This document shows, in pieces, positions 35,176-44,356 of a DNA stretch of 64,000 bases. How positions within the stretch are numbered: position 1 is the first letter of the stretch; the number at the start of each line of letters is the position of its first letter. The notes beneath the pieces were generated by a model. The model searched no databases. It saw only the letters and a program-made list of their open reading frames with translations, and was not told where the DNA came from. The translations under genes and the position numbers were made by a program. This stretch comes from Candidatus Obscuribacterales bacterium (lineage in GTDB: Bacteria > Cyanobacteriota > Vampirovibrionia > Obscuribacterales > Obscuribacteraceae): positions 1-64,000 of the forward strand of contig JAKFVQ010000023.1 in assembly GCA_021732085.1 (NCBI GenBank), in the 5' to 3' direction.

Positions 35176-35588
35176 TGGCTTCTCTGATAATTGATACAGG
35201 ACCCATAGTTGCATATTTGGATGCTAGGGATGATTTACATGATGTTATTACTCAGTTTATAGGATCATTCAAAGGACAATTCATCACTACATTGCCCGTC
35301 ATTACCGAAGCTATGTGGATGCTGCGCACTGATCACAGGGTTCAAAATGAGCTGTCTTTGATCCTTGCTCGTGAACTGATCAAAATTGAGAACCTAACAC
35401 CTTCAGATTTTACGTTCATTTCTGAGGTCAACGAAAAATATCGCACACTTCCGGCGGACTTCGCTGATTTGACTTTACTGGCAATCTCCAAACGATTAGA
35501 GGTTGCAGAAATCTTCACCCTGGATTCCGAATTCGACATATACCGGAGATCAAAAAATCGGAGATTTATCCGAATTGATCCACTTTAG
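35175..35588 (+). CDS. PIN-domain toxin (VapC-like ribonuclease)
   Basis: This 137-residue protein is a PIN-fold endoribonuclease. The acidic metal-binding residues are visible: Asp7 in LIIDTGP, Glu45 in VITEAMW, Asp95 and Asp98 in PADFADLT, and Asp117/Asp121 in TLDSEFD. Relatives cleave tRNA or rRNA when released from the antitoxin. The start overlaps the antitoxin stop, the usual VapBC order. No truncation was seen. Confidence 0.88.
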   Translation: MASLIIDTGPIVAYLDARDDLHDVITQFIGSFKGQFITTLPVITEAMWMLRTDHRVQNELSLILARELIKIENLTPSDFTFISEVNEKYRTLPADFADLTLLAISKRLEVAEIFTLDSEFDIYRRSKNRRFIRIDPL

Positions 35589-35679
35589 CCTCAGCTGAAA
35601 AGCGTTTCAGCAAGCTCAATAGCCAGGGTGATACTATTGATGCCCTGCGAATCGATTCCTTCTAGAAGTACGCATTGTC

Positions 35680-36612
35680 ATGAAAGCGCTCATTATTGGC
35701 GGCAACGGGTTTATCGGCAGCAACCTCGCTGACACCCTGATTGCAGCCGGACATAAAGTAACAAGCTTTGACAGATATCCCAGCCGATATCGTGAAGCGG
35801 ATCCCCGCATCAATTACGTCTACGGGGACTTCGCGAATCACGGCGACATACTCGATGCAGTCAAAGGCAATGACTGGGTCTTTCATCTAGCTTATACAAC
35901 GCTGCCGGCAAGCTCGAACGATGATCCGTCGTATGACGTGCGCTCGAACATTATCGACACACTGCAGTTGCTTGACGCTTGCCGCGAATACAACGTCAAG
36001 AAAATCATCTTCATCAGTTCTGGTGGCACCGTATATGGTGTACCACAACAACTGCCAATTATCGAAGACCATCCAACTGATCCGATTTGCTCTTACGGAA
36101 TCACGAAGCTCACGATAGAAAAGTACTTGAAGCTGTATCGCCATCTGCACAATCTGGACTACGTTGTGATTCGATTGGCAAATCCTTACGGCGAGCTGCA
36201 AAATCCGCAAGCCAAACAAGGCGCCATCGCCGTATTCCTGGGCAACGTCCTCCAAGGCAAACCGATAGACATCTGGGGCGACGGACAGGTCGTGCGCGAT
36301 TACATCTATATAGGTGACGCCGCGAAGGCACTCGTCCGCTCCGCAGAGTATTGCCCAGAGGAAGACGAGCCCCGCGTATTCAACATAGGCTCAGGTCGAG
36401 GGACCTCCCTCAACGAGATAGTCAAGACCCTGAAAGGCGTGGTGGACAAGGAAGTGAACGTCATGTACCACCCGGCACGATCCGCTGACGTGCCTGCCAA
36501 TGTTTTGGACATCTCCCGAGCCAAAAAATGTCTAAATTGGGAGCCTGAAATAAATTTAGGGGATGGGATTAGAAAAACTTGGGATTGGCTTTCCCACGTT
36601 AGTAAGAACTAA
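35680..36612 (+). CDS. NAD-dependent sugar-nucleotide epimerase/dehydratase
   Basis: This 310-residue short-chain dehydrogenase of the extended type is close to UDP-glucose 4-epimerase (GalE-like). The NAD-binding GGNGFIG is at residues 7-13, a Ser cluster (FISSGGTVYG) near 113, and the YxxxK catalytic pair at Tyr139-Lys143. The substrate-binding region includes NPYGELQNPQAKQGAIAVFL and GDGQVVRDYIYIGD. It probably makes a UDP-sugar for the glycosyltransferases nearby; the next genes on this strand are a GT2 and a YfhO-like protein. ATG 35680 gives the standard N-terminal strand. Confidence 0.9.
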   Translation: MKALIIGGNGFIGSNLADTLIAAGHKVTSFDRYPSRYREADPRINYVYGDFANHGDILDAVKGNDWVFHLAYTTLPASSNDDPSYDVRSNIIDTLQLLDACREYNVKKIIFISSGGTVYGVPQQLPIIEDHPTDPICSYGITKLTIEKYLKLYRHLHNLDYVVIRLANPYGELQNPQAKQGAIAVFLGNVLQGKPIDIWGDGQVVRDYIYIGDAAKALVRSAEYCPEEDEPRVFNIGSGRGTSLNEIVKTLKGVVDKEVNVMYHPARSADVPANVLDISRAKKCLNWEPEINLGDGIRKTWDWLSHVSKN

Positions 36613-36807
36613 TACAGCTCTATGGCGCGCCCTACTTGCATCCCGCCGAGTCTAAATTCCACTGAAGCTATGAAGCTACATCGCTTGTCAGGTTGACCGC
36701 GGACCCTGTTTGGATGGACAATTTGAGACGTTGTGGAGATATAGCTCTTTTGCTTCTTTGCAGCACATCCGAAAGGATTGTATTCCCAAGTGAAAGTTTT
36801 GGATCGC

Positions 36808-37890
36808 ATGTCAGAAATTGATCTATCTGTAGTGGTCGCCGTTTATAACGAGCACCCCGCAAACTTGGTCAAATTGCTGGAACGCCTTTACCAGGTTTTG
36901 TCCCCGCTCTGCATTGCTTACGAAGTCGTATTCGTTAATGACGGCAGCCGGGCAGAAACCAGCAAAGCGTTGCAACAGCTTGCCTGCGATGTTTCCAACG
37001 TCAAACTTGTTTCCCTTTCCCGCAACTTCGGACAGCAAGCAGCGATTTCGGCGGGACTGGATAACTCTGAAGGCCGAGCCATCGTTAATATCGATTCTGA
37101 TTTGCAAGATCCACCGGAGCTTATTCCGGAGATGCTTAAGTATTGGCGCGCGGGATACGACGTTGTCTATGCGCAACGCTCAAGCCGCCGCGACAAACTC
37201 TCTAAGAGACTATCCGCGTTCTTGTTCTACCGTGTGTTGACCTCGATGTCGTCGGTCAACATTCCTTGGGATACCGGTGACTTCCGCTTGATGGATGCAC
37301 GGGTAATCACCGCACTCAATCAATTGCCCGAGAAAACACGCTTCCTGCGTGGTCAAATTCCGTGGCTCGGCTTCAAACAAATTGGTATTTCAATTGATCG
37401 CGGAGCACGCGAAGTTGGAGAAAGCACATACACATTGAAGAAGCTGTTGCAGCTTGCAATGGATGGTTTGCTCGCCTTCAGCTCAGCACCACTATTTATG
37501 ATTTCGACAGTGGGCGCAACGATCATGGGCGCCGGATTGATCGGATTCGTAGCCTGTTTGATCAGCAAGATTGGTGCGCCATTCGTGCTCGATAACTCGA
37601 TGCTTTTGAGCCTCGTGGCGGCGTTCGCAGGTTTGCAATTGCTTGCAGTTGGCCTGGTCGCCGTGTACCTTGCAAAAGTGCTTGATGAAGTTCGGGCGCG
37701 TCCAACATACATTGTTGGAGAGCTCTACAAGGGCGGAAAGCGTTACCCGGTTGAGAATCGCGGACTCACGCTCAGCACAGAGGATAGAGCAGAGTTCATG
37801 CCGGTTGCTGCTTTAGGCACAGCCGAAAAGATCAAAGAAGTGTCCGCAATGCTAGCGACCTCAGGAGCGACCGACGCTGAAACGCGATAG
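36808..37890 (+). CDS. GT2 polyprenyl-phosphate glycosyltransferase (GtrB/DPM1-like)
   Basis: This 360-residue enzyme has an N-terminal GT-A domain (LSVVVAVYNEHPANL; donor-metal motif DSDLQDPPELIPEM; NFGQQAAISAGLD) and two C-terminal TM helices (MISTVGATIMGAGLIGFVAC and LSLVAAFAGLQLLAVGLVAV). This layout transfers a sugar from a nucleotide to polyprenyl phosphate, making the donor used by GT-C enzymes. The start is probably ATG 36808; GTG 36790 and TTG 36778 are in frame. A strong AGGAG inside its 3' end appears to serve the next gene. Confidence 0.9.
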   Translation: MSEIDLSVVVAVYNEHPANLVKLLERLYQVLSPLCIAYEVVFVNDGSRAETSKALQQLACDVSNVKLVSLSRNFGQQAAISAGLDNSEGRAIVNIDSDLQDPPELIPEMLKYWRAGYDVVYAQRSSRRDKLSKRLSAFLFYRVLTSMSSVNIPWDTGDFRLMDARVITALNQLPEKTRFLRGQIPWLGFKQIGISIDRGAREVGESTYTLKKLLQLAMDGLLAFSSAPLFMISTVGATIMGAGLIGFVACLISKIGAPFVLDNSMLLSLVAAFAGLQLLAVGLVAVYLAKVLDEVRARPTYIVGELYKGGKRYPVENRGLTLSTEDRAEFMPVAALGTAEKIKEVSAMLATSGATDAETR

Positions 37891-40306
37891 GCATCTTGAT
37901 TGGATCTGTTTAGCAGGCATATTCGGGCTCTTCATTGTCTATTTTCACAGGACGTTGCTATTTCGCAATTCTATTTCGCGTGTCGCCGTTTTGCCCGAGT
38001 GGGATTCGATCTTCGATGCTTGGCGTACAGGAAATGTTCAGGCATATGACCCTTCGTTAATTCAGATTTTCATTCCGGACTATATCTTTGCGGCAAAGCA
38101 AATTGGAAAAGGCATCCTCCCTTTATGGAACTCCTACAGCGGCTTCGGATACCCTTTTCTTGCGGATATTCAGACTTCCCTGTTTGCCCCGATGCGCGCG
38201 ATCTTTGACTTCTTTCCGAACCTATATACATACAATTTATATTTACTGATTGAACTCGCTGTGTGCGCAGTGAGCATGTACTTCCTAACGCGAGTGCTGG
38301 GGCAGTCGCGGCTTGCCTCAATATTCGCATCTACGTGTTATACATTTTGCCCTTACAATTTGTGGTACTTGGAACTGAATCTCGGGACTGCGCATTCGCT
38401 TTTTCCAATAACCGCCCTTAGTTTTGCGAATGCTGCATTGAAGCGCACGCTTGGCTCGGCTTTATTAGCCGGGCTTAGCAGCTGCATATTGATAATTAGT
38501 GGACATCCTGAGTGCGCTTTTTTCGGCATAATACTTTCTAGCGCGTTGATGTTTTTGATGATTTTTTCGGATTCGTCGGCCGGAGCATCCATTTGGGACA
38601 AGACGAAAGCCGCATTCGGACAGCTGACTGGAGCAGGTGTTACAGCGTTTTTTCTTTCTGCCCCGGTTCTCATTCCATTCTTGGAATATTTGATCAACGC
38701 AGAATCATATAAATATGGATCAGCCTATTCGACACCCGTCACCTGGAATGCGATTTTCTACAATCTAGTAAATCCTGCGATTGATGGCGCAGCGCCATTT
38801 ATGGGAATCGTTGCAGCGATGCTACTTCCATATGGGATGTATACAATTGGCGCTCGGCGCTTTCGTGATAGCGCGGCAATTGCTGTGGTTATTTTGGCGT
38901 TAATAACTTTCGTGGTTGTTGCGCAACTTGGACCAATACAAGCGGTATTCTCCCAACCGCCGCTAACTGCCATTATCACGCGATATGCGTTGCCTTACCT
39001 ATTAATGCTCATAACGCTAATCTCCAGCAAGGGATTGGAATCACTGCAAGACTTGTTTAACTCAACTGGAATCTATGCGCGGGCATCGACCAGCGCTTTG
39101 ACTTTCAGTAAAGTAATTCAAGGTGCGATAGAAGTAGTGGCATTCCTCATTTCTCCAACTGTATTGTTTTTCGTTTTGGCAAAACAAGCTTCGCACAACG
39201 CAGCATTTATGCACTTGTGCGATTTTGATGCAATGCTTCCAGCAAGCGCATTCCACGCATCCGCATGGAAACGAGATCTAACAATTGCTTGCATAAGTGC
39301 AGGCGTGATGCTCGGATTTCTCGTTTGCAAATTGAAGAATGTAAACGCGCGGGCCGGAGCGGCCCGCGTGCTTGGAAATCTTCGCCCAGCACTGTATGCG
39401 TTCGTACCAGTACTTCTACTCGTACTACAGCTAATTTCGCAAGGCGGAGTTGCGCGTCAGTCGCTACCGTCGCAAACGAAATTCTATTATCCAGATTTGG
39501 AAATCACGAAGTATATTTCGGATCCACTATACCGAACCATCTCACTGCGAGAACATGTGTTCCGTCCCGCGACTAACGTGATCTACGATCTGCATTTCGT
39601 CCAAATGCACAACCCGCTATTTCCAAAGCGCTTTCTAGAATACATGCGTGCGGCCGGAGCGAGCACAGACACGTTCAATCAAAAATTCAGCGAAGTCTCT
39701 TCTCCTCTACTCTCTATGGCATCAGTGAAGTACGTATTGTCAATCGATCCAATCGACGCGCCCGGCTTCAAGCAAACATACATGATGCCGAACCAGATCA
39801 AAGTATACGAAAACGAAAACGCCTTGCCACGCGCATATCTTGTGTCAAAAGCAGATGTAATAGAGGCTACCGGAGCGTCAAGGACACTAGATTACATCCA
39901 GAAATCCGGCTTTACTTTCACCGACAAAGTAGTTATAGAAAACCCACATACAGACCTTCAAAAATCGGACGCTTCGACAGGGGAAAGCAAGAAAGCGAAT
40001 AAAATTCTGGACTTTAATGACACGGGCTCTAACAAAATCACGATGCGATGTTGGGCGAGCAAGCCCAATTGGCTTGTATTAACCGACATTTTTTATCCTG
40101 GCTGGGAAGCTTTCGTAGACGACAAACCGGTAAGTATTGAACGCGCTAATTTTGCATTCCGGGCAATCGCCGTGCCGCAAGGCGAACATTCGGTGCGTTT
40201 TTCATACAGACCAGCAAGCTTCGAGCTCGGAATAATGTTATTTGCAAGCTACATAGTGATAATCGCATTTGTCCTGTTCAGGCGATCCCGAAAGATGGAT
40301 TTCTAG
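37877..40306 (+). CDS. YfhO-like multi-pass membrane protein, probable CTG start
   Basis: This large membrane protein of about 809 residues has about 12 hydrophobic helices and a soluble C-terminal domain. The segment LVLTDIFYPGWEAFVDDKPV...GEHSVRFSYRP plus the last helix is the hallmark of the YfhO family. YfhO is linked to glycosylation of lipoteichoic acid in Firmicutes; here it probably modifies an envelope glycan. The first ATG/GTG/TTG is TTG 37955, but the frame is open upstream and encodes a TM helix (WICLAGIFGLFIVYF) before that point. The only start candidate that includes it is CTG 37877, which sits 9 bases after a strong AGGAG. It then overlaps the GT2 gene by 14 bases. Confidence 0.82.
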   Translation: MKRDRHLDWICLAGIFGLFIVYFHRTLLFRNSISRVAVLPEWDSIFDAWRTGNVQAYDPSLIQIFIPDYIFAAKQIGKGILPLWNSYSGFGYPFLADIQTSLFAPMRAIFDFFPNLYTYNLYLLIELAVCAVSMYFLTRVLGQSRLASIFASTCYTFCPYNLWYLELNLGTAHSLFPITALSFANAALKRTLGSALLAGLSSCILIISGHPECAFFGIILSSALMFLMIFSDSSAGASIWDKTKAAFGQLTGAGVTAFFLSAPVLIPFLEYLINAESYKYGSAYSTPVTWNAIFYNLVNPAIDGAAPFMGIVAAMLLPYGMYTIGARRFRDSAAIAVVILALITFVVVAQLGPIQAVFSQPPLTAIITRYALPYLLMLITLISSKGLESLQDLFNSTGIYARASTSALTFSKVIQGAIEVVAFLISPTVLFFVLAKQASHNAAFMHLCDFDAMLPASAFHASAWKRDLTIACISAGVMLGFLVCKLKNVNARAGAARVLGNLRPALYAFVPVLLLVLQLISQGGVARQSLPSQTKFYYPDLEITKYISDPLYRTISLREHVFRPATNVIYDLHFVQMHNPLFPKRFLEYMRAAGASTDTFNQKFSEVSSPLLSMASVKYVLSIDPIDAPGFKQTYMMPNQIKVYENENALPRAYLVSKADVIEATGASRTLDYIQKSGFTFTDKVVIENPHTDLQKSDASTGESKKANKILDFNDTGSNKITMRCWASKPNWLVLTDIFYPGWEAFVDDKPVSIERANFAFRAIAVPQGEHSVRFSYRPASFELGIMLFASYIVIIAFVLFRRSRKMDF

Positions 40307-41472
40307 AGTATTCGGAGCAAATCCAAGAAACCTATACCAAAAGGTTTCGACGGCCAAGCTGGGCACAAATATAAACACATTGCAAGAAAGCCAAGAATCA
40401 GCTGGCTTCCCAAGACAGCAACATACATCCAAAACGCGCAAATCAGTCCTTGGATAAGAGATTGCTCAAAGGTACGTGGGGGAGAATGCAATGTACTTGA
40501 AATGTTTTTTGTAGGCGGAGCTGCGGGCAACTGAACCTCAGGCAATATGGAAATACTTTCGGGAAATGAACCAAGGTAAGGTATATCTGGCAATTCCATG
40601 TTTAGAAGTGATCTCAAATACTTCGCCGAATTGTGAACCTTTGGGTCAGGATGCTGCTCTAGAACATAAAACGCTCGCGATCTCAACGGATCATCAAAGT
40701 CTGCCTGACGAAATAGCAGACTCTCATCTCCGGCCTCCAGCACGTGCCAGAGGCGCGGGTCTTGCATTAAACATGTGAGCGAACAATAGATGACCCACGA
40801 TGGGAAATTATCAAGCCAAGGACCAAAGTGAGCGGAAGTCCGGTGCGGATGTTGATAATTGCGGTGCCCAATCTCTGCGCTACCAAGGCCTTGCAGTGAT
40901 GGAATGTACATTCCATCGTAGTCAACTAAACGAACCTTATCATTCGCTACGAGTATATTGCCATGCTGCAAGTCACCATGAGCGATACCAAGCGACATCA
41001 AGCGTTGGACTTGCTTCTTAAATTCATCCCGTAGTGATGAAAGATTCTGTCGGGAGCACAAATTAGCGTCAATATATTCACAAAGATCGACTCCGTCGAC
41101 CCACCTCATCTTAAGAAGCGGAAGTTCCTGCCCCTGAACATTGATGCCTTTCTCTAAATAGCTGAATGGAACACACCATTCTGGTTCCATTCCCTCTAAA
41201 TAAGATTGCAGTATTTTATAGCGTTCATGCTGCTCTGGTCGATGGAACAAGAAACAACGCAGCGCCCAATCATTGATTCCTGCCGTGATTTTATAGACAC
41301 TCGCAAAAGTCCCTGAGTTTGGTTTCGGCAAACCAAACTCATTCAACTCCGGAGTTCCGCATCTTAGCTCGTGATCGAGCATCGAATACTGGAGGTTTTG
41401 GACAGCCTCATTGTATTCCTGAGGGGTTGGCCAACAGGCTATATTCACGATCTTTTCTTGGACTCTATCCAT
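40303..41472 (-). CDS. Atypical protein kinase with a C-terminal TM tail (copy 1)
   Basis: This 389-residue protein has a kinase-like fold at about 45-250. A Gly-loop-like NSGTFASVYK is present, but the usual Val-Ala-x-Lys is WALRCF, so the ATP-binding Lys is replaced by Arg or displaced. The catalytic loop is HGDLQHGNIL (Asp and Asn kept, HRD changed to HGD), and DFG is DYDG. The region GHRNYQHPHR...FGPWLDNFPSWVIYCSLTCL matches the YegI/TerY-associated kinase class. A TM segment (LICAFWMYVAVLGSQLILGF) lies near the C-terminus. ATG 41472 follows GAGG by 6 bases. It is a paralogue of the gene at 42599-44137. Its stop overlaps the convergent YfhO-like stop (CTAG). Confidence 0.82.
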   Translation of the reverse strand: MDRVQEKIVNIACWPTPQEYNEAVQNLQYSMLDHELRCGTPELNEFGLPKPNSGTFASVYKITAGINDWALRCFLFHRPEQHERYKILQSYLEGMEPEWCVPFSYLEKGINVQGQELPLLKMRWVDGVDLCEYIDANLCSRQNLSSLRDEFKKQVQRLMSLGIAHGDLQHGNILVANDKVRLVDYDGMYIPSLQGLGSAEIGHRNYQHPHRTSAHFGPWLDNFPSWVIYCSLTCLMQDPRLWHVLEAGDESLLFRQADFDDPLRSRAFYVLEQHPDPKVHNSAKYLRSLLNMELPDIPYLGSFPESISILPEVQLPAAPPTKNISSTLHSPPRTFEQSLIQGLICAFWMYVAVLGSQLILGFLAMCLYLCPAWPSKPFGIGFLDLLRIL

Positions 41473-41708
41473 TTTAAGCCTCTACAGATGAGTCATTTAG
41501 TCATGCTACTTCAAACAAGCCAATCCCTCGACGTGCTGGAACAGTTTCGAAAGTGATCGAATAGCCAGAAACAAGTCATACGGCTCCATGCACGCATCGT
41601 AACAGACCAAGCCAGATCATGCCGGACAGAAGCCCTGCAGTTTTTTCAACACGCCTCTACCGATCTAAACCCGGCAGGAAAGATCGGTCAATCGGTCGGC
41701 ATACTACG
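41473..41708. other. Short intergenic region
   Basis: These 236 bases lie between two minus-strand genes and presumably hold the leader of the copy-1 kinase. No gene, terminator with T-run or clear promoter was seen. A short repeated AATCGGTC/GATCGGTC occurs near 41680. Confidence 0.35.
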
Positions 41709-42461
41709 TCAGTCTTGAAAGCTAATCTCCGACCATTCGATGATATCAACCACATTCACATTGGCGTCAGCTATTGCTTCTAATTCAGCTATACATCTTG
41801 GATTCGCGTTTTTAGACCGGGCGTCTTTAATCAAGCTCTCGCATTGAGAAATGAAACAAGCTATCCCGGGTTCATCTTCTCTTCTGAGAATAGGGATATT
41901 CATCCGCCCAATGCTAATAAGGGCGTCAGAATCGAATTGTTGGAGAGGCTTACAGGAGCAAAGATGGAGGTTGGCTGCCTTTTCGTAGACCCAATCCGCA
42001 TCCTTATTAAATCCACTAGACCTCAGCAGTTCTGCTGCATGATAAAGATTCTTTGTCAGGCTTTCATTCGCTGAATCCCCCTTGGAAATGGCCGCTTCGA
42101 AAAGTTTTGCTTGCGCTAGCTTTCCGTTTTTTCTCCAATCCTCGGCATATGATTCATAAGCCTCCTTAGCGGATGGCTCATTAGCTGCCAATCCAACTGT
42201 GTAATCCTTCGCAATGAATTTCTCATCGGAGGCCACTTTAAGATGATGCGTAGAATACCTCCGATTATTGAATCTGACTTCCCTTGCAATAATCTTTTGC
42301 ACTGCCAGAATCGATTCTTGTCGTTGCTCCGCCACTGAAGTCCTTGACCAGTCCAAATCCTCAAAAATGCATTTAGTAAGATAAACGGTTGACATAAAAA
42401 AGAATCCGAGAACTATAACAGTAAGTACAGCTAATTTTGAAAGGCGCTTATTCAACTTCAC
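41709..42461 (-). CDS. Single-TM protein with TPR/SEL1-like helices
   Basis: This 250-residue protein has an N-terminal TM helix (LAVLTVIVLGFFFMSTVYLT) and a helical soluble part with TPR- or SEL1-like pairs (ESYAEDWRKNGKLAQAKLFEAAI; NLYHAAELLRSSGFNKDADWVYEKAA). A Cys pair (CSCK) is present. The start is GTG 42461, 6 bases after GAGGG; the frame begins at TTG 42479. It sits between two paralogous kinase genes on the same strand and could be their partner or sensor, which is inference from position only. Confidence 0.65.
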   Translation of the reverse strand: MKLNKRLSKLAVLTVIVLGFFFMSTVYLTKCIFEDLDWSRTSVAEQRQESILAVQKIIAREVRFNNRRYSTHHLKVASDEKFIAKDYTVGLAANEPSAKEAYESYAEDWRKNGKLAQAKLFEAAISKGDSANESLTKNLYHAAELLRSSGFNKDADWVYEKAANLHLCSCKPLQQFDSDALISIGRMNIPILRREDEPGIACFISQCESLIKDARSKNANPRCIAELEAIADANVNVVDIIEWSEISFQD

Positions 42462-42598
42462 AGGCGGCCCTCGTTGCAATCCCGGGGTGGAGGCCAGGAA
42501 GAGGGCATCAAATTAAGTTTGTTTCTAACCTTATCCACTTATGTCCTTCTTGCCTTTGTAATTTCTGTAATTGGCTCCCGTGCTCCTCCCCAGCGCTC

Positions 42599-44137
42599 TT
42601 AGATCGATGAATTAACCCAGGCATCAATTGCTTTTGAATTGGCCTGATCAATAATTTCTGCCTTTCTTAACTCGTCTGGATTAACAGCCCCATTGTTCTT
42701 TGACTCTTTGACCAAACTATCAAGCTTAGTGTTGAACTCCGACAAAACACTCAGAGATCCATTTTCCAAAAGCTCAACACTTGCGCGTCCAATCACATTT
42801 ACTGATTGACCAGTGATGACCTTATCTTTCAAGTATGCTTCTGCGGTGTTTACATAGGTTACCTTCGTGTTACCAGCCACAAGATTCTCTCTGAAATTAA
42901 TGGTCTGGCGAATCTCGGAAGCAGATTTATCACACTGCTCTTTGGCGCTGTTCAACGCGGCACTCATAGTATTTATGATGGGCATAATAATAAAAGCGCC
43001 GACCACAACGATGAAGCCGATAAAGACCAAGAGGAAGTAAACGCCGTCTGGTATGCGTTTCGGAGGAGGAATCCGCGAAGATATTGCCGCATTAAGCCCT
43101 CGATGAGGCCAATCGGATGATGCAACTGGAATTCCTACTTCAAGCATAGCGGGCAACACGGCAGCAACTGGGACTGGCTCGGGGAGGCGCACTTCGGGTA
43201 GATCGCGCACATAGACGGGAAGTTCGTCTAGGTAAGGAACTTCTTCCAATTCGTAATCTAGCAATGAACGCAAAAATTTAGCGGCTACACGAACTTGCTC
43301 ATAGCGATGATTTTCCAGAACATAGAAAGCCCTTGACTCAAGGGGATTCATAAAGTCGAAACTCCGAAATAGTAAGCACTCGTCGCCGGCATCAAGTTCA
43401 TTCCACAGACTCGGATCGTGCATCAAGCAGGTTAGCGAACAAAAGATAACCCACGCGGGAAAATTATCCAACCACGGGCCAAAATGATCCCGCGTGCGTT
43501 TCGGATGTTGAAAGTTTCGATGCCCAAGTTCAAGGCTGCCGAGGCTTTCCAGTGAAGAGACATACATACCATCATAATCTACCAACTGGACCTTATTATC
43601 TAGCACGAGAATGTTGCCATGCTGCAAGTCACCATGTGCGATACCAGCAGTTTTAAGTCCTTGCATCTGCTTTTTGAATTCATCACGAAGCGCTGCAAGG
43701 CGTTTTGCCGATTTGAGATTCGCTTCAATATACTCAATGAGCTGGACGCCACTTGCCCAGCTCATCTTTAGAGCGGGCAGCATACGTCCATGCACTCTAA
43801 TTCCTTCTTCCAGATAGCTGAATGACACCAGGCAATCAAGTTGCTCAATGCTCTCTAAATGCGCGTGCAATATCTTATAGCGTTCATGCTGATCGGGTCG
43901 ATTGTGCAAGAAACATCGCAATGCCCAATCACTCGTCCCGGATGATATTTTATAGACGCTGGCAAAAGATCCAGAATTCGGCTTCGGCAAGCCAAACGCA
44001 TTCAACTCCGGCGCTCCGCTCCGCAGGTCCGGATCAAGCATCGAATGTTCAAGATTCTGAACAGCTTCGTTGTAATCCTGGGGGCTTGGCCAGGAAACAA
44101 CCTTTATTTTGGTCTGCTCGTCCTGAATCGTTTCCAT
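42599..44137 (-). CDS. Atypical protein kinase with TM and C-terminal domain (copy 2)
   Basis: This 512-residue paralogue of the gene at 40303-41472 aligns with it across the kinase region, including NSGSFASVYK, WALRCF, HGDLQHGNIL, DYDGMY and FGPWLDNFPAWVI. It then has a TM helix (FLLVFIGFIVVVGAFIIMPII) and about 120 extra residues, Asn/Glu-rich and helical, on the other side of the membrane. ATG 44137 is 5 bases after AAAGGTG; the frame extends to 44275 with poor protein character. The extra domain distinguishes it from copy 1 and may be the signal-sensing part. The family is known in tellurite-resistance-type kinase/phosphatase/VWA loci, but no phosphatase or VWA gene is nearby. Confidence 0.82.
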   Translation of the reverse strand: METIQDEQTKIKVVSWPSPQDYNEAVQNLEHSMLDPDLRSGAPELNAFGLPKPNSGSFASVYKISSGTSDWALRCFLHNRPDQHERYKILHAHLESIEQLDCLVSFSYLEEGIRVHGRMLPALKMSWASGVQLIEYIEANLKSAKRLAALRDEFKKQMQGLKTAGIAHGDLQHGNILVLDNKVQLVDYDGMYVSSLESLGSLELGHRNFQHPKRTRDHFGPWLDNFPAWVIFCSLTCLMHDPSLWNELDAGDECLLFRSFDFMNPLESRAFYVLENHRYEQVRVAAKFLRSLLDYELEEVPYLDELPVYVRDLPEVRLPEPVPVAAVLPAMLEVGIPVASSDWPHRGLNAAISSRIPPPKRIPDGVYFLLVFIGFIVVVGAFIIMPIINTMSAALNSAKEQCDKSASEIRQTINFRENLVAGNTKVTYVNTAEAYLKDKVITGQSVNVIGRASVELLENGSLSVLSEFNTKLDSLVKESKNNGAVNPDELRKAEIIDQANSKAIDAWVNSSI

Positions 44138-44356
44138 GAAACACCTTTCATCGGTCCCGTCCAAGCACAATGATTCCATCTTACCCCAACCCATCAAATG
44201 GCGCTGAAACAGCCGTGAGTAATCAGGGGCGAAGACTTGAAAGCTTCCCGCAGGCAGCACTTCAATAACTTTCATATGCCCTTCGCAAGGTCAAAAGTCC
44301 GAAAAGATTGCTACAAGAGCCTAAAAAGGCAATAATACGAGAGATTTCGAGCCACA

